DNA of 64,000 nt from Engraulis encrasicolus (GCF_034702125.1 NC_085871.1:31026945-31090944), one strand, 5' to 3'; shown: positions 49,549 to 60,821, numbered from the stretch's first letter. A program made the numbers and translations. The notes: generated by a model not told the origin, from the sequence alone.

Positions 49549-49940
49549 TTTTTTTAAAAAAAACCCCCCCCCCAACCCCCCCTCCCCCCCCGGGCACCCC
49601 CCCCCCCCCCCAAAACCCCCCCCCCCCCCCCAAACCCCCCCCCCCCCCAAAAACCCCCCCCCCACACCCCCCCCCCAAAACCCCCCCCCCCCCAAAAAAA
49701 ACCCCCCCCCCCCCCCCCCCCCTTTTCCCCCCCAAAACCCCCAAAAAAAACCCCCCCCCCCCCCTTTAAATTTACCTTTTTTTTTCTTCCCCAAAAAAAA
49801 CCCCCCCCCCTTCCCCCCTTTTTTTTCCCCCCCTTTTTCCCCCTTTTTCTTTTTCCCTTTTTTTCCCCCCCTTTTTTCCCTTTTTTCCTTCCCCCTTTTT
49901 TTTTCCTTCCTTTTTTTTTTTTTCCCCTTCCCTTTTTTTT

Positions 49941-49993
<53 letters not shown>

Positions 49994-50002
49994 CCCTTTT
50001 TG

Positions 50003-50049
<47 letters not shown>

Positions 50050-50650
50050 CTTTTCCCCCCCCCCTTTTCCCCCCCTTTTCCCCCTTTTCCCCCTCTCTTT
50101 TTTTTTTTTGCTTTTTTTTCCCCTCCTTTCCCCCCCCTTTTTCCCCCCCCCCTTTTTTTTTTTTCCCCCCCCGGGGGCCCTTTCCTTTTCCCTTTTCCCT
50201 TTTCCCCCTTTTTTTTTCCCCCCCTCCCCCCAACCCTTTTTTCCCCCTTTTTTTCCCAAAATTTTTTTTCTTTTTTCCCCCCCCCCCCCTTTTTTCCCTT
50301 CCCCCTTTTTCCCCTTTTCCCCCATTTAAAAAAATTTTTCCCCCCCTTTTTTTTAATTTAATTTTTTTTCCAAACCCCGGGGTTTCCGGAAAAACCCCCC
50401 CCCCACGAAAAAAAACCCACCAAAAAAAAAAAAATTTTTTAAAAACCACCCCCAAAAAAAAAAAAAAACCCCCCCAAAAAAAAAACCACAAAAAAATTTT
50501 TTTTCCCCCCAAAACCCCCCAAACCCACCCCAAACCAAAAAAAAACCCCCCCCTTAATTTTTTCCCCTTCAAAAAAACATTTCCCCTTTCCCCCCCAAAA
50601 AAAAAAATTTTCCGACCCCCTTTTTCTAGTTTTTTTTCCCCCTTTTGCCT
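46083..50650. other. Homopolymer-dominated block, probable assembly or base-calling artefact
   Basis: Over 4.5 kb nearly every base lies in a run of the same letter: G at 46083-46100 and 46757-46778, A at 46647-46678, 47177-47237 and 47337-47408, C at 49436-49485 and 49508-49548, T at 49942-49993 and 50010-50049. It starts abruptly inside the LINE and ends abruptly at ordinary sequence near 50655. The long open frames here (poly-P, poly-F, poly-G, poly-K) are not genes. Natural low-complexity DNA rarely mixes all four homopolymers in this way. Confidence 0.85.
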
Positions 50651-50654
50651 CCAA

Positions 50655-50966
50655 AAAACCCCAATGCAGAGGTGCATAATTACATGATATGGATATGTAT
50701 AAGTGTAGGCCTATGTTATTATAGCCTCCTAGCCTATAGGCCTACCAAAAAGTTTGAGTCAGCCTTTGATCTCTCAAAGGTGCAGTCTACTGAGTTGTAG
50801 GCTAATGCGCATCCAGGATAAAATGGTCACATCTTCAAAATAGGCCTATATTTCTTTTGACATTTTGCTAATGTAGCCTAAACCAAATCAAAGACATGTT
50901 CAACACAAATGTGTAAAATAAAGCCTAGGACTAAAAAGATGCTGCCTATGCCTAGGCCTAGGCCCA
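50655..50966. other. No gene seen; TAGGCCTA-rich sequence
   Basis: Ordinary AT-rich fish-type sequence with recurrent TAGGCCTA words. Confidence 0.5.
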
Positions 50967-50974
50967 GGGCTCCA

Positions 50975-52019
50975 GAGTGCGACCAATTTGGTCGCATATG
51001 CGCCCATTTTTTTCAATGGTGCGCCTAAAAAATATTTTTCGATTTTGTCGATGCGGTCATTCCTTCAACTCCGCTGAACTACCGTAGCTTTCTCCCCCTT
51101 CCTCGTTCACAGGCAGCCCGACGTTTCAGAATAGAATGTTCGACTTCGCTCAACTATCCGAGTTCACATGTGGCAGCGAGTTTTGTGTTCTCAACCAGGC
51201 GAGTTTTGCAACGGACGAGAGAGTTAGGCTACAAGCACGGTAAAAACAGCAAAATGACGTGAGGATATTTTAAACACGAGAGTCACAATCACGGGGAAAA
51301 ACGAAATGGCTTGAGCGGATATTAAACATTGCCACACAAAAACGCAGACGGCTGCGAATAATTGCCCGTTTGAGCCGCGTGCAGAGTTGGCCAAACAACA
51401 GGTGACGCGCTAGTCTGTCGGGACTTCTGTGAGAGTTTTTTGATAGCGACTAGGGCAGGCTACATACTGCCTATCAGTCGGCAAGGCATCGTTCATGCAC
51501 CTCGAGACAGCACGAGAGAGAGAGAGAGAGAGAGTGAGCGAGCGAGCGCACTAGTGCTGTCGTGTCTGTTCGTAGCACTTGCTAAGATACGATACCACAA
51601 TCATTATGCAGAGGGAGAGCGCTCAAAACGGGGAAATAGACAAAACCCACCTCAGATTCCACTGTAAACATAAGCTAGGCTATTTGTGTCTAATGGTTTT
51701 TAAAATCATGACATTTTTAGCAGGGTTTGTTCCATCCATCCATCCATCCATCCATCTATCCATCTTCATATTGTAACTCTGTGCTTGTGCCGTGTGCGTT
51801 GCCTTATTGCAGAAATGGCTGGTATGTTGATCTTACTAGTCAAACACATACTGACTAAAAGGCTACTAATTTGGTCTTTTCTACCAGCCAAACTGCTTGT
51901 AGCCAAGATGTGTTAGTTAGGTAGCCTACTGTCATGTCTTTTATAAGGAGCACATTTGGAAGACTAGTCTATAGCACATGAAATGCTCCAGGTCTTTTAA
52001 AAATATAGCAACAATAATA

Positions 52020-52053
<34 letters not shown>

Positions 52054-52279
52054 TTATTATTTATAATAAAAATAATGTATTACTATTATTATTATTCTAT
52101 TATTGTTGCTATTGTCATTATTTTTAATTATTATTATTTTTTTTTTTTTAAAGCTGAGGTGCGTGTGTGTATGGGGTGGTGAAAACATTTGGGTGCACCT
52201 AAATTCTGTGCTGGTGCACCTAAAAAAAAATTTTAGGCGCACCAGTGCAACCAGTGAAAAAAGTTAGTCTGGAGCCCTG
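50975..52279. mobile_element. Non-autonomous hAT element with exact 8-bp target duplication
   Basis: 1305 bp bounded by CAGGGCTCCAGA and TCTGGAGCCCTG (perfect 12-bp inverted ends) and by CCTAGGCC at 50967-50974 and 52280-52287. An 8-bp duplication and CAGGG start define hAT. The interior is non-coding and includes (AG)n at 51514-51534, (CATC)n at 51728-51766 and (AAT)n at 52020-52055. Short repeated phrases GGTGCGCCT and GGCGCACC near both ends form subterminal inverted copies. Confidence 0.92.
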
Positions 52280-52287
52280 CCTAGGCC

Positions 52288-53796
52288 TATTAGAAATTAG
52301 TTTAGTCTACAATGAAAACACACTAGCCTTCCTCAGCTAATATAAGATGACACTAAGATGACACTATCTAACATTATCTATTCCATCTGCCATTTATATG
52401 CCAGTAGGCCTACACAATATTGAGCGTAAACAGGCTGACAACGATGAACTAGGTTGCGACGAGCACTAAAATTTCGTTTCGTTGGAGTCTGATGGCTACG
52501 GCTCTGTTCTCTGAATGTCCCTGAGGTGACGCCGTAGTTAGAAAAAATGCGGAAATGTACAGTGAACTGCGGAAAAGTTGACAAAGAAGTGAGAAGTGTA
52601 AGTGTTGCATTTTGATTAATTCTGAGGTTTGAAAGTCTAACATATTACAAAGTACTTATTTTTTATATATAGACATGAATCTTGATAATGTTATTTTCAC
52701 AATTAGTGTAATTATTAGCTTGTTACGTGGCAAAGCGAAGCGGGGGCTGTTGTTTTTGGACTGTTGTGAAGTAACCGCAGTGAACCAAAAAACAACTGTC
52801 AGCTCAGTTCAATGCCTCAAAATGTTACATTATAGTTGATATTACGTGGTGTAGAAGTGTATCTTCTTGAAACAAACCTGTTTTTGGTGATGTATTCTAA
52901 ATAGTTTCAAAAACGGCAATGGTAGGCTATGTCAAAACGTGGAATTCACGTCATGTTATTGACGGGTAGCCAGTTCTAAATTAGGTATACTACTAACTAT
53001 TTGAGCATCCATGGTCAAAATCATTTTATCACTCACCTCGCAGCCTTCAATGAACGCCCAGGCGCCGCCAAATTTTGCATTAGGCCCTAGATCCACTGTA
53101 AACATTTTAACGCAATGAAAACAAGCACATTTCTATATGAGACATTTCTTTTTCTGACATGCATCTGCCTCAGTGGAAGACATGCAAATACGAGTAGGCC
53201 TAGTCTCTTCTAAATTCTTTAGTCTTTCAAAAAGCCAATGGTGCTTAACAAACAAAAGTAACAAAACAAAAATATTTTAAAAAAGCACAAGTAAAAAAAC
53301 CTTTCCATTCAGCCAATTTAGGATTAGCGGACCTAGGCCATGATAGGTCAGACACTGTTGGACAGAAAACGTGACAGATATTTCACTTTCTAAACTCCTC
53401 TTACTTTTTTACAGCTCCGCTTGTGTTACATCATCTGTCATTTGTCTCAGTAGTGGTTATTATCTTCAGACTGAACTGAACAGTGCTGCCAGTGTAACCT
53501 GCCACATGTATACATTTGCAACGTAATATATGACATAGGTAGCCTGGTTCTCACCAGATGGTGGGTGTAAGTTATGTGTAGCTCAGGAGCGCACACACAC
53601 ACACACACACACACCGTCTGGTGAGAAACAGGCTAGCATATAGGCCTACTGTAATACATTTTGAATTATCTCGCCCACAATACACACACGTAAGTGACAC
53701 TGCAAAACCTTCTCACAGTGACTTCCCTTTGTGTCCTGTCATGAACTGCACTGTAAATGATTGCAGTAGCACATTTTTAATGTTTATCTTCCACAG
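52288..53796. other. No gene seen upstream of tmem168; possible 5' UTR or promoter
   Basis: Contains (CA)n at 53590-53612 flanked by short inverted phrases (TCACCAGATGG and CCGTCTGGTGA). No CpG-rich promoter is apparent to me, so the transcription start may be elsewhere. Confidence 0.4.
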
Positions 53797-53921
53797 TCGC
53801 TGACATGTAGCCTAAAGAAGATGGGACTCCTTTGAAGTTCAACCCCGTAAAACCTTCCCGCTGGCTTCTCACAGTCTAGACTTCAGACTAGCCTAATCCC
53901 ACTGACCACCCATCAGTCGCC
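53797..53921 (+). other. tmem168: Possible 5' UTR of tmem168
   Basis: A TTATCTTCCACAG acceptor-like sequence ends at 53796, and the coding ATG follows at 53922 in the context CAGTCGCCATGA. Whether an upstream non-coding exon joins here is inferred. Confidence 0.3.
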
Positions 53922-54275
53922 ATGAGTAGCAACAGTCTGGACGACGAGGCCTCGGAAGAAGACCCACCCAAGGGGGGTGATGGGGAGGGTGACGTCTGGG
54001 CGTCCTCGGTCCGCTGCCTGGGCTACCTGTCCAGCGTCAACCTGCTGGTGGCCGTGTGCCTGGGCATGTATGTGCGCTACGAGGTGTCGGACGAGCCCAT
54101 GATATTGGTGATCGTCATCCTGGGTCTGTTCGTGCTGGGGATCGGCATCATACTGTACTACTACTTCGCTATGGAGTCGGCCAGCATGAATCTCTTCCAC
54201 CTGTGGTTTGGCTTCCTCCAGGGGCTGCTGTGCTTCCTGAATAGTCAAGCGCTTGAGGAAGACGTGAAGGAGCAG
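53922..54275 (+). CDS. tmem168: tmem168, first coding exon (residues 1-118)
   Basis: Transmembrane protein 168 is a multipass membrane protein of vertebrates with little-understood function, reported at the nuclear membrane. The exon begins at the ATG in CGCCATGAG, has an acidic N-terminus, then [20 protein letters not shown] (membrane segment 1), [20 protein letters not shown] (segment 2) and [16 protein letters not shown] (segment 3), which align in order with the known family. It ends in phase 0 at GAGCAG before a GTGAGG donor at 54276. The N-terminus lacks the longer leader I recall from mammalian forms. Codons are strongly G/C-ending, unlike the surrounding DNA. I cannot tell tmem168a from tmem168b. 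Confidence 0.92.
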
Positions 54276-54285
54276 GTGAGGAGTT

Positions 54286-54395
<110 letters not shown>

Positions 54396-54534
54396 CTACT
54401 ACAGGGGTTGCTTAAGGATGCATGACGTACACACACACACATACACACATAGACCTACGTACACACATATTACACATATTGTACACAAATGTCAAGCATG
54501 CATACAACACACATTCATATTATGGTATAGGTAA

Positions 54535-56238
54535 GGGTCATTTCACGTGAAATCAGACACTTTGGGACCCGACCGACCCGGATTTCAATCATACTTGGTG
54601 TGCCTTTTCAGTAGCAAGGTAGCACCCCAGAACTGCATTGGTTTGAATCTGACACTAATATTAAGGGAGAAACAGACAAGGAAACGTTCACATGTGAGGG
54701 TAGGACACTATACTGCCCTACAATCTTAGAACGCAGTATAATTCAAAATGCCAAACTGAGAAAAAAGGCTTTAAAGTTTCCTTTCTGTCCACGCGACTGT
54801 GTTGGAGGTAAAGTGGTGATGACACTTCCATATAATACTTTTTTATGGTGAAAATTTATGCACGCAAGAAAAAAGCAAAAAAAACAACATTCTCATTACT
54901 TTTTAGCTGAAAAATCATTATACTGCGCTCTGTTGTGGTATTACTGTCTACACCAAAACCACGGTGTCAATGGAGAAGTGCAGTATAATTCGCATTATAC
55001 TGCGTTCTTGGCTAGTAACACGTAACCTCCTAAAACCAAAAAGCGCAGTATAATCAGTTTTTTGCGTTTTTTTCCGAAACGGGACCAAGTTGGGCCAAAA
55101 AAATTTAACACAAGAAAAATAAGGTATTTTAAAGCCAATTTCCGGTCTAAACCCATTTTCGACCATTTTCAAGATACTGCGTTCTGATATTGTAGGGCAG
55201 TATACATTCAGCCTTGAATATATCAGTCAGTGTTAGTCACAAAAAGATGCCTGTGGTGTTGTTTGAAAGCTCTTTTCTGGCTCTACATATTACACAATCA
55301 CCTTGGAATACAACTACTCTCAGAATATGAATTATGATAAATTGAAAAATTAAAAATTGAATATCTAAAAAACTTATATTTTAAAATGGCCAGTTCCTTG
55401 TCCAAACGTAGCCGGCAATGTCATGAGCAGCACCTAAAATGCTGGTGTTCGGTTTTTTATTCATTTCAGAGAGAAGTTGACTCACAAATATGGCATCATA
55501 CAGACCACTTACTAATAATATGGTAATACCATAGTAGCATCACATGACAAAACAAAAACAAAACAAAAATGGTCAGTGTCCATGGTCCCAGGTTTCAGAA
55601 AACTAAGGCAGATGTCCATTTATACACACCAAATGATGATATGTGAATGTTTGAACATTCCTTCTCTGTGTACCTGTGCCATCTTCCCTTTACCGTACTT
55701 TAAAGAGATAATCAATGGCTACACTCTCATTTTGTACTCTACCAGTGCATTTGAAGCAGCAGCTGTGTCTTTTTTAGATAATGTATAAGTACGTCCCGTT
55801 GCAGTTACAGGTTCCACTACCAGAAGCACATCCTGATGATCCATGACAAGTCTATCTGGTCTGAAGGGAAAAGTGAAGGATGGAGATGGCCCATGAGGAT
55901 GCAGGAAGTTCAGTTTCACCTCTCCAGTGCTCGGCATACATTCCTCAGCACATGCTAGCCACCAGTTGCCATCATATACAGCTACAACATACCCTTTGAT
56001 GCTTGAAAATGTAACACATTCCTTTACTGAGCTCACTCTTTCAACTCTGCCTTCTCTGAATGCTGAAAATGGCCTAACTTCCACTGTGTCCATTGACAAT
56101 GGGCAGAAGCTGTGTAGTTTTTGAGTACCTGGAATAGTTCTTGCAGATTCAAACCTTTTCAACAGGTTCTCAGCTTCATGATGGTACATCTCTGTTGTGG
56201 CAAACTGGCAATGGATGTTCTTGACATTATCCTTGACA
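54535..56238 (+). repeat. Left inverted arm of the palindromic transposon
   Basis: Pairs with 56739-57947 apart from the MITE at 54713-55200. Divergence is only a few per cent by eye. Confidence 0.85.
54713..55200. mobile_element. 488-bp MITE with TATA target duplication
   Basis: Ends CTGCCCTACAATCTTAGAAC and, at the right, the approximate reverse complement GTTCTGATATTGTAGGGCAG; flanked by TATA at 54709-54712 and 55201-55204. The right arm of the host transposon retains the empty site (one TATA at the equivalent position near 57770). The motif GCAGTATAAT or its complement occurs at about 54735, 54916, 54979, 54994 and 55047. Confidence 0.9.
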
Positions 56239-56720
56239 AATTCAAACAGTTGGTATGGCGTTACAATTTAATTGTCAATAGGACGCTGCAGACTTGCTCG
56301 TGCAGCAAGCCATTTAACTGTCCCTCCAACGCCATCACATGGACCTTTGCCATGTGATGTGGCAAAAAAGTGCCACTCTGCAGGTATGTGAAAATCTGCC
56401 TCGTGGTGGCACAAATTTGTTGTGTTTTTAAGGTTCTTATATTGTGCAGCACAGCCATCAGAAAAAATATAGGATCTTCTTTGGACGTTCTGTCATTGAT
56501 GAAGTGTCACTGAGGAACTGAATTATGAGCTTCTGAAACAGATGTACAGCAATTGTATCATGAATGTTGCAGTCTGAAATAACAACAAAACAGATTTTTT
56601 TTCCCAGTTTCAACTGATCTTGGTAGTAGCATACAAATGGATGGATTGTGGCCTGCACTGGTTGTTCCAGTGAAATGATTGAATAGCATCTTGAATTACA
56701 AAACTATAGTTTTAAAAACG
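55719..56720 (-). pseudogene. Transposase-like protein of unknown family, C-terminal half
   Basis: Reading on the minus strand from the spacer into the left arm: FSDGCAAQYKN, LCHHEADF, AEWHFFATSHGKGPCDGVGG, TVKWLAARASLQRP, then a stop (so the frame is damaged), then an open frame from 56189 with YVVAVYDGNWWLACAEE and KLNFLHPHGPSPSF up to a stop at 55719. Conserved D, H, G and W residues and the SHGKG-CDG-GG string resemble proteins found in many animal genomes inside mobile DNA. Its position between inverted arms suggests the element's own transposase. I do not recognise the catalytic triad and cannot name the superfamily. Confidence 0.6.
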
Positions 56721-56738
56721 TTCCTGGTTCAAGGGAGT

Positions 56739-57947
56739 CAGTCAAGGATAATGTCAAGAACATCCATTGCCAGTTTGCCACAACAGAGATGTACCATCAT
56801 GAAGCTGAGAACCTGTTGAAAAGGTTTGAATCTGCAAGAACTATTCCAGGTACTCAAAAACTACACAGCTTCTGCCCATTGTCAATGGACACAGTGGAAG
56901 TTAGGCCATTTTGAGCATTCAGAGAAGGCAGAGTTGAAAGGGCGAGCTCAGTAAAGGAATGTGTTACATTTTCAAGCATCAAAGGGTATGTTGTAGCTGT
57001 ATATGATGGCAACTGGTGGCTAGCATGTGCTGAGGAATGTATGCCGAGCACTGGAGAGGTGAAACTGAACTTCCTGCATCCTCATGGGCCATCTCCATCC
57101 TTCACTTTTCCCTTCAGACCAGATAGACTTGTCATGGATCATCAGGATGTGCTTCTGGTAGTGGAACCTGTAACTGCAACGGGACGTACTTATACATTAT
57201 CTACAAAAGACACAGCTGTTGCTTCAAATGCACTGGTAGAGTACAAAATGAGAGTGTAGCCATTGATTATCTCTTTAAAGTACGGTAAAGGGAAGATGGC
57301 ACAGGTACACAGAGAAGAAATGTTCAAACATTCACATATCATCATTTGGTGTGTATAAATGGACTGCCTTAGTTTCTGAAACCTGGGACCATGGACACTG
57401 ACCATTTTTGTTTTGTTTTTGTTTTGTCATGTGATGCTACTATGGTATTACCATATTATTAGTAAGTGGTCTGTATGACGCCATATTTGTGAGTCAAATT
57501 CTCTCTGAAATGAATAACAAACCGAACACCAGCATTTTAGGTGCTGCTCATGACATTGCCGGCTATGTTTGGACAAGGAACTGGCCATTTTAAAATATAG
57601 GTCTTTTAGATATTCAATTTTTAATTTTTCAATTTATCATAATTCATATTCTGAGAGTAGTTGTATTCCAAGGTGATTGTGTAATATGTAGAGCCAGAAA
57701 AGAGCTTTCAAACAACACCACAGGCATCTTTTTGTGACTAACACTGACTGATATATTTAAGGCTGAATGTATAGTGTCCTACCCTCACATGTGAACCTTT
57801 CCTAGTCTGTTTCTCCCTTAATATTAGTGTCAGATTCAAACCAATGCAGTTCTGGGGTGCTACCTTGCTACTGAAAAGGCACACCAAGTATGATCGAAAT
57901 CCGGGTCGGTCGGGTCCCAAAGTGTCTGATTTCACGTGAAATGACCC
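56739..57947 (-). repeat. Right inverted arm of the palindromic transposon
   Basis: Reverse-complement partner of the left arm without the MITE. It starts inside coding sequence of the transposase-like protein. Confidence 0.85.
56762..57259 (+). pseudogene. Second copy of the transposase-like C-terminus, opposite strand
   Basis: Mirror copy of the frame at 55719-56189. It has an in-frame stop near 56911 (where the left-arm copy has a serine codon) and otherwise encodes the same YVVAVYDGNWWLACAEE and ATGRTYTLS segments, ending at 57259. It lacks the upstream catalytic-looking region, which exists only once, in the spacer. Confidence 0.7.
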
Positions 57948-57951
57948 GTAA

Positions 57952-58772
57952 GCATTGACTTGATTTTGAGCACCTTGTTTATTACCATTTAATCCATTTT
58001 GTCCTAGCACTTTTTGGAAAGGGGTGCCCTCTGCCTTTTAAATCCTAAATACCGTAGCCTCCGAAGCACATATAAACATGAAATGAGTTGCATTTAAAAG
58101 CTAGGACCCTCGTTTTGCCTTAGAATGTGTTCATTCAGCTCTGACATGCCCACATTTTTAATAAAATAGCTCAAATATCAAGAACCTGAATGCAGCGTAT
58201 ATGTGTTTCCAGGACACAATGGCTTAAATAAGTTTACAATGTTTCATTACTGTCTGTTCGGCAATGCTAAGCCTCAACGATTGTCTCCAAACTTGTATCA
58301 GTGGTGAAAAGCACTTCTGAACCGATAAGCTGCCCTCCATGCTGAGCAAGCAAGTTTAACCTCAGATGGGGTCACCGACAGGCCTATTCACTATTTGCTA
58401 AAAATACTCAACTACATCATAGCAACATTGCTATGACAGTGCCGAGAGCCTTGACAGTAAGGTTATAACATCGGCGCTGCGCTAAGGGGTTAAAAGTGCG
58501 CCCCCTCTCATTATTGTTTTGTTTAGAGACAATTCCGTCTCCAACCAGTTGGGCAGCCGAAGATGAAAATCTTTGTGTCGCTCCAAACCTTTGATGCAGA
58601 TTATCTATTGGGAGCTTGTACTTGGCAAAATGGTAACGACAATGTCTTAATCGTTGCTCTCAGTAATGTCAGAGAAATGTTGTTCTGATGTGTTTGAGGG
58701 TTTTCAGCAATCTGTAAGTGGGATCGCCGGCAAACCTATCTGCATAAAACGCATACACAGAGATGGCCCATA

Positions 58773-58774
<2 letters not shown>
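57952..58774. other. tmem168 intron 1, no feature seen
   Basis: AT-rich with no coding frame or terminal repeats that I can support. Confidence 0.5.

Positions 58775-58858
<84 letters not shown>
58775..58858. repeat. (CA)n microsatellite just before tmem168 exon 2
   Basis: About 41 CA units ending 35 bases upstream of the exon 2 acceptor. Confidence 0.95.
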
Positions 58859-58861
<3 letters not shown>

Positions 58862-58893
58862 CTCCGAACGTTCATATTTTCCTCCCTGTGCAG

Positions 58894-59184
58894 GTGACCA
58901 ACTACCTGCTCCTGGCCAGCGTGTCGGCGCGTGCCCTCTGGGCCGTGACGGAGCGTGTCGGCGGCAGCGCCCGCTACCGCGCCACCCTCCTCACCTCCGA
59001 GGAGGTTCTGGAGCTCCTGGGTTTCGCCATCGCCAGCACCACGCTGCCCCTGTACAAGTCGGCCGCCCTGCTGGCGCTGACGCTGGCCCTGGCTGCCACC
59101 GTGGTGGACCTGAGGATGAAGTCCCTGCTGGCCCTGCCCAACCTGGTGTGCTTTACCGTGGTCACGGCCGTCTGCTTCTTTCAG
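58894..59184 (+). CDS. tmem168: tmem168, second coding exon (residues 119-215)
   Basis: Acceptor CCTCCCTGTGCAG ends at 58893; donor GTGAGC starts at 59185. The 291-nt exon is in phase 0 at both ends and encodes VTNYLLLASVSARALWAVTE, the conserved LLTSEEVLELLGFAIASTTL (membrane segment), LLALTLALAATVVDLRMKSL and ALPNLVCFTVVTAVCFFQ (membrane segment). L-x-G-F-A-I-A-S-T-T and D-L-R-M-K-S are characteristic of TMEM168. The GC-rich codon usage matches exon 1. The 3' half of this exon is partly duplicated in the following intron. Confidence 0.93.
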
Positions 59185-59225
59185 GTGAGCTGTGATGCAC
59201 GCACGCACGCGCACACACACACACG

Positions 59226-60560
59226 GTGGCAGGTAGATTTCAAAATCTACCAGTCACTCACTGTTTTTACCAGTCAAAGTGACTAGTGGGTTGAAAAATG
59301 TACCCGTCTGTTACGACCCTGGCTCGTTACAAGGGTTGAAACATAAAAGAGGGACACAACAACCAAAATACAGTTTTCAAATATTTATTTTCAAATGTCT
59401 TCAATGGCCAAATGTCTAGGGGTTGGATGATGTCAAGCGTGTGTGCATGCAAAGTATGTGTCAGTAATCAGTCAGTCAGTTCCTAAAAACAACAGAACAG
59501 AGAGAGCAACAGAAAGAGCAGGAGAGAGAGAAAGGAAGAGCAAAAGAAAGAGAGAGATTCAGAGAAACCTGGAAGTAAACCCTATGTGCCTATCCAAAAC
59601 CTAAATAAACCAAACCTAACCAAGGCCAACCAAGAGCCTCCAATCCCTACCCAAAAGTGCCTAACAAAAGAACTGAAGCTAGCTTCTTAAATACCCACCA
59701 CCAGAGCCCAGGTGCACTCAATTAGACTAATCAGGCCCCACCCCACCTGTGCACTGGCAGAGGATACCTGCAGGAGAGCCACACCACAGTGGGTTTACAT
59801 ACAGTGTTGAATCTCGCCCTCCAACCCGTGCCTGCAGTTCACCTAGGAAGCGCTGTCGACAGCAGAGGTCATAAGGCTGGCGCTAATAACTGACAATTGT
59901 GCTCGCTGTCGGCTGAAACTTGATAATATTACTGTAAGTTCTGAGAAACCAATGTGGAATTCAATTAAATATACAATAACCTGGGAGTTATGTCCTTCTG
60001 ATTTCCTACAGCTTTGGCATTTATGAGTCAGGCTCCGCTAGCATCTTGCTAACAAAATTGCTTTACGGCCGTCGTGATCACAGCAATGCAGCCGGCCGAC
60101 CAATCCAAACGCAGTGTGTGAAGCCACTCGTGATGTCATACTGACAATAAAGACGTATTTTACAAAGATCCAGCGAGTTTAAACATTCAAATTAAGTGCT
60201 GTTTGAAAGGATAATCAATCCTGCCTTTTGGAAAAATAAAATGAAACGATGATACCAATTCTCTCCCAAAGCAATGGCAGCATCGTGGTTGAGCTCCATG
60301 GGACCCCATTCATTTCAACAGCCTCTGTGCTCCTTGGCGCTCCTCTGCGCTGTCTGGATGGCGCCACTTAGTGGACAGTACCACCCGGAAAAAGTCGCGA
60401 GATTCCTCTCTCGTACTACCCATAAACACTCTCTGGCCACACCTATCCCTACCCGTGCACTGGCAGGGAATGGCCTGGAGGGGGAGCACAGGGGGTCGTA
60501 ACAGTCACCACTGAAATGTACCCGTCATTGACAGGTGGACGGGTGCTTATTTCCATCCCT

Positions 60561-60562
<2 letters not shown>
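59226..60562. mobile_element. MITE-like fragment interrupted by an LTR-like element
   Basis: The sequences at 59226-59308 and 60504-60562 look like parts of one short element whose right end on the reverse strand is CAGGGATGGAAATAAGC (hAT-like). Both parts contain AAATGTACCCGTC. The LTR-like insert lies between them. Confidence 0.45.
59309..60503. mobile_element. Solo-LTR-like element (TGTTACGACCC...GGGTCGTAACA)
   Basis: 1195 bp with TG...CA-type ends that form an 11-base inverted pair, typical of Ty3/Gypsy LTRs in fish. Only GTC is shared at the flanks. The middle (about 59813-60405) may itself be an insertion, since GAATCTCGC and GCGAGATTC are inverted there. No coding sequence. Confidence 0.5.

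Positions 60563-60655
<93 letters not shown>
60562..60655. repeat. (CA)n microsatellite
   Basis: About 47 CA units. Confidence 0.95.
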
Positions 60656-60658
<3 letters not shown>

Positions 60659-60678
60659 TGTGTCACTGGCTGTTGCAG

Positions 60679-60777
60679 CTACCTGAGGATGAAGTCACTG
60701 CCGGCCTTGCCTGACCTGGTCTGCTTTACTGTGGTCACGTTGGTCTGCTCCTTTCAAAGTGAGCTTTGATGAACGCA
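60679..60777 (+). pseudogene. Partial copy of tmem168 exon 2 (copy a)
   Basis: Matches the exon 2 3' end from CTGAGGATGAAGTC through GTGGTCACG to the donor region, where CAGGTGAGC has become CAAAGTGAGC, so the GT donor context is altered. It continues into intron sequence (TGATGAACGCAC) like the original. About 80-85% identical by eye. Confidence 0.85.
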
Positions 60778-60821
60778 CATAAAAGAGCACACACACTACA
60801 ATAGGTGAACTTTCCATCCTG

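Larger units (their letters stand above)
54535..57947. mobile_element. Palindromic DNA transposon with 1.2-kb inverted arms in tmem168 intron 1
   Basis: Ends are GGGTCATTTCACGTG and its reverse complement, flanked by GTAA at 54531-54534 and 57948-57951. Left arm 54535-56238 (which includes a 488-bp MITE) and right arm 56739-57947 are nearly identical reverse complements. The 500-bp spacer encodes part of a transposase-like protein on the minus strand. The terminus itself contains the palindrome TTTCACGTGAAA. Superfamily uncertain. Confidence 0.85.

Noticed and set aside
49117..50329. Open frames of about 400 codons on both strands (lysine/glycine and proline/phenylalanine rich)
   Set aside because: They follow entirely from homopolymer runs in the artefact-like block; there is no domain, start context or codon structure.
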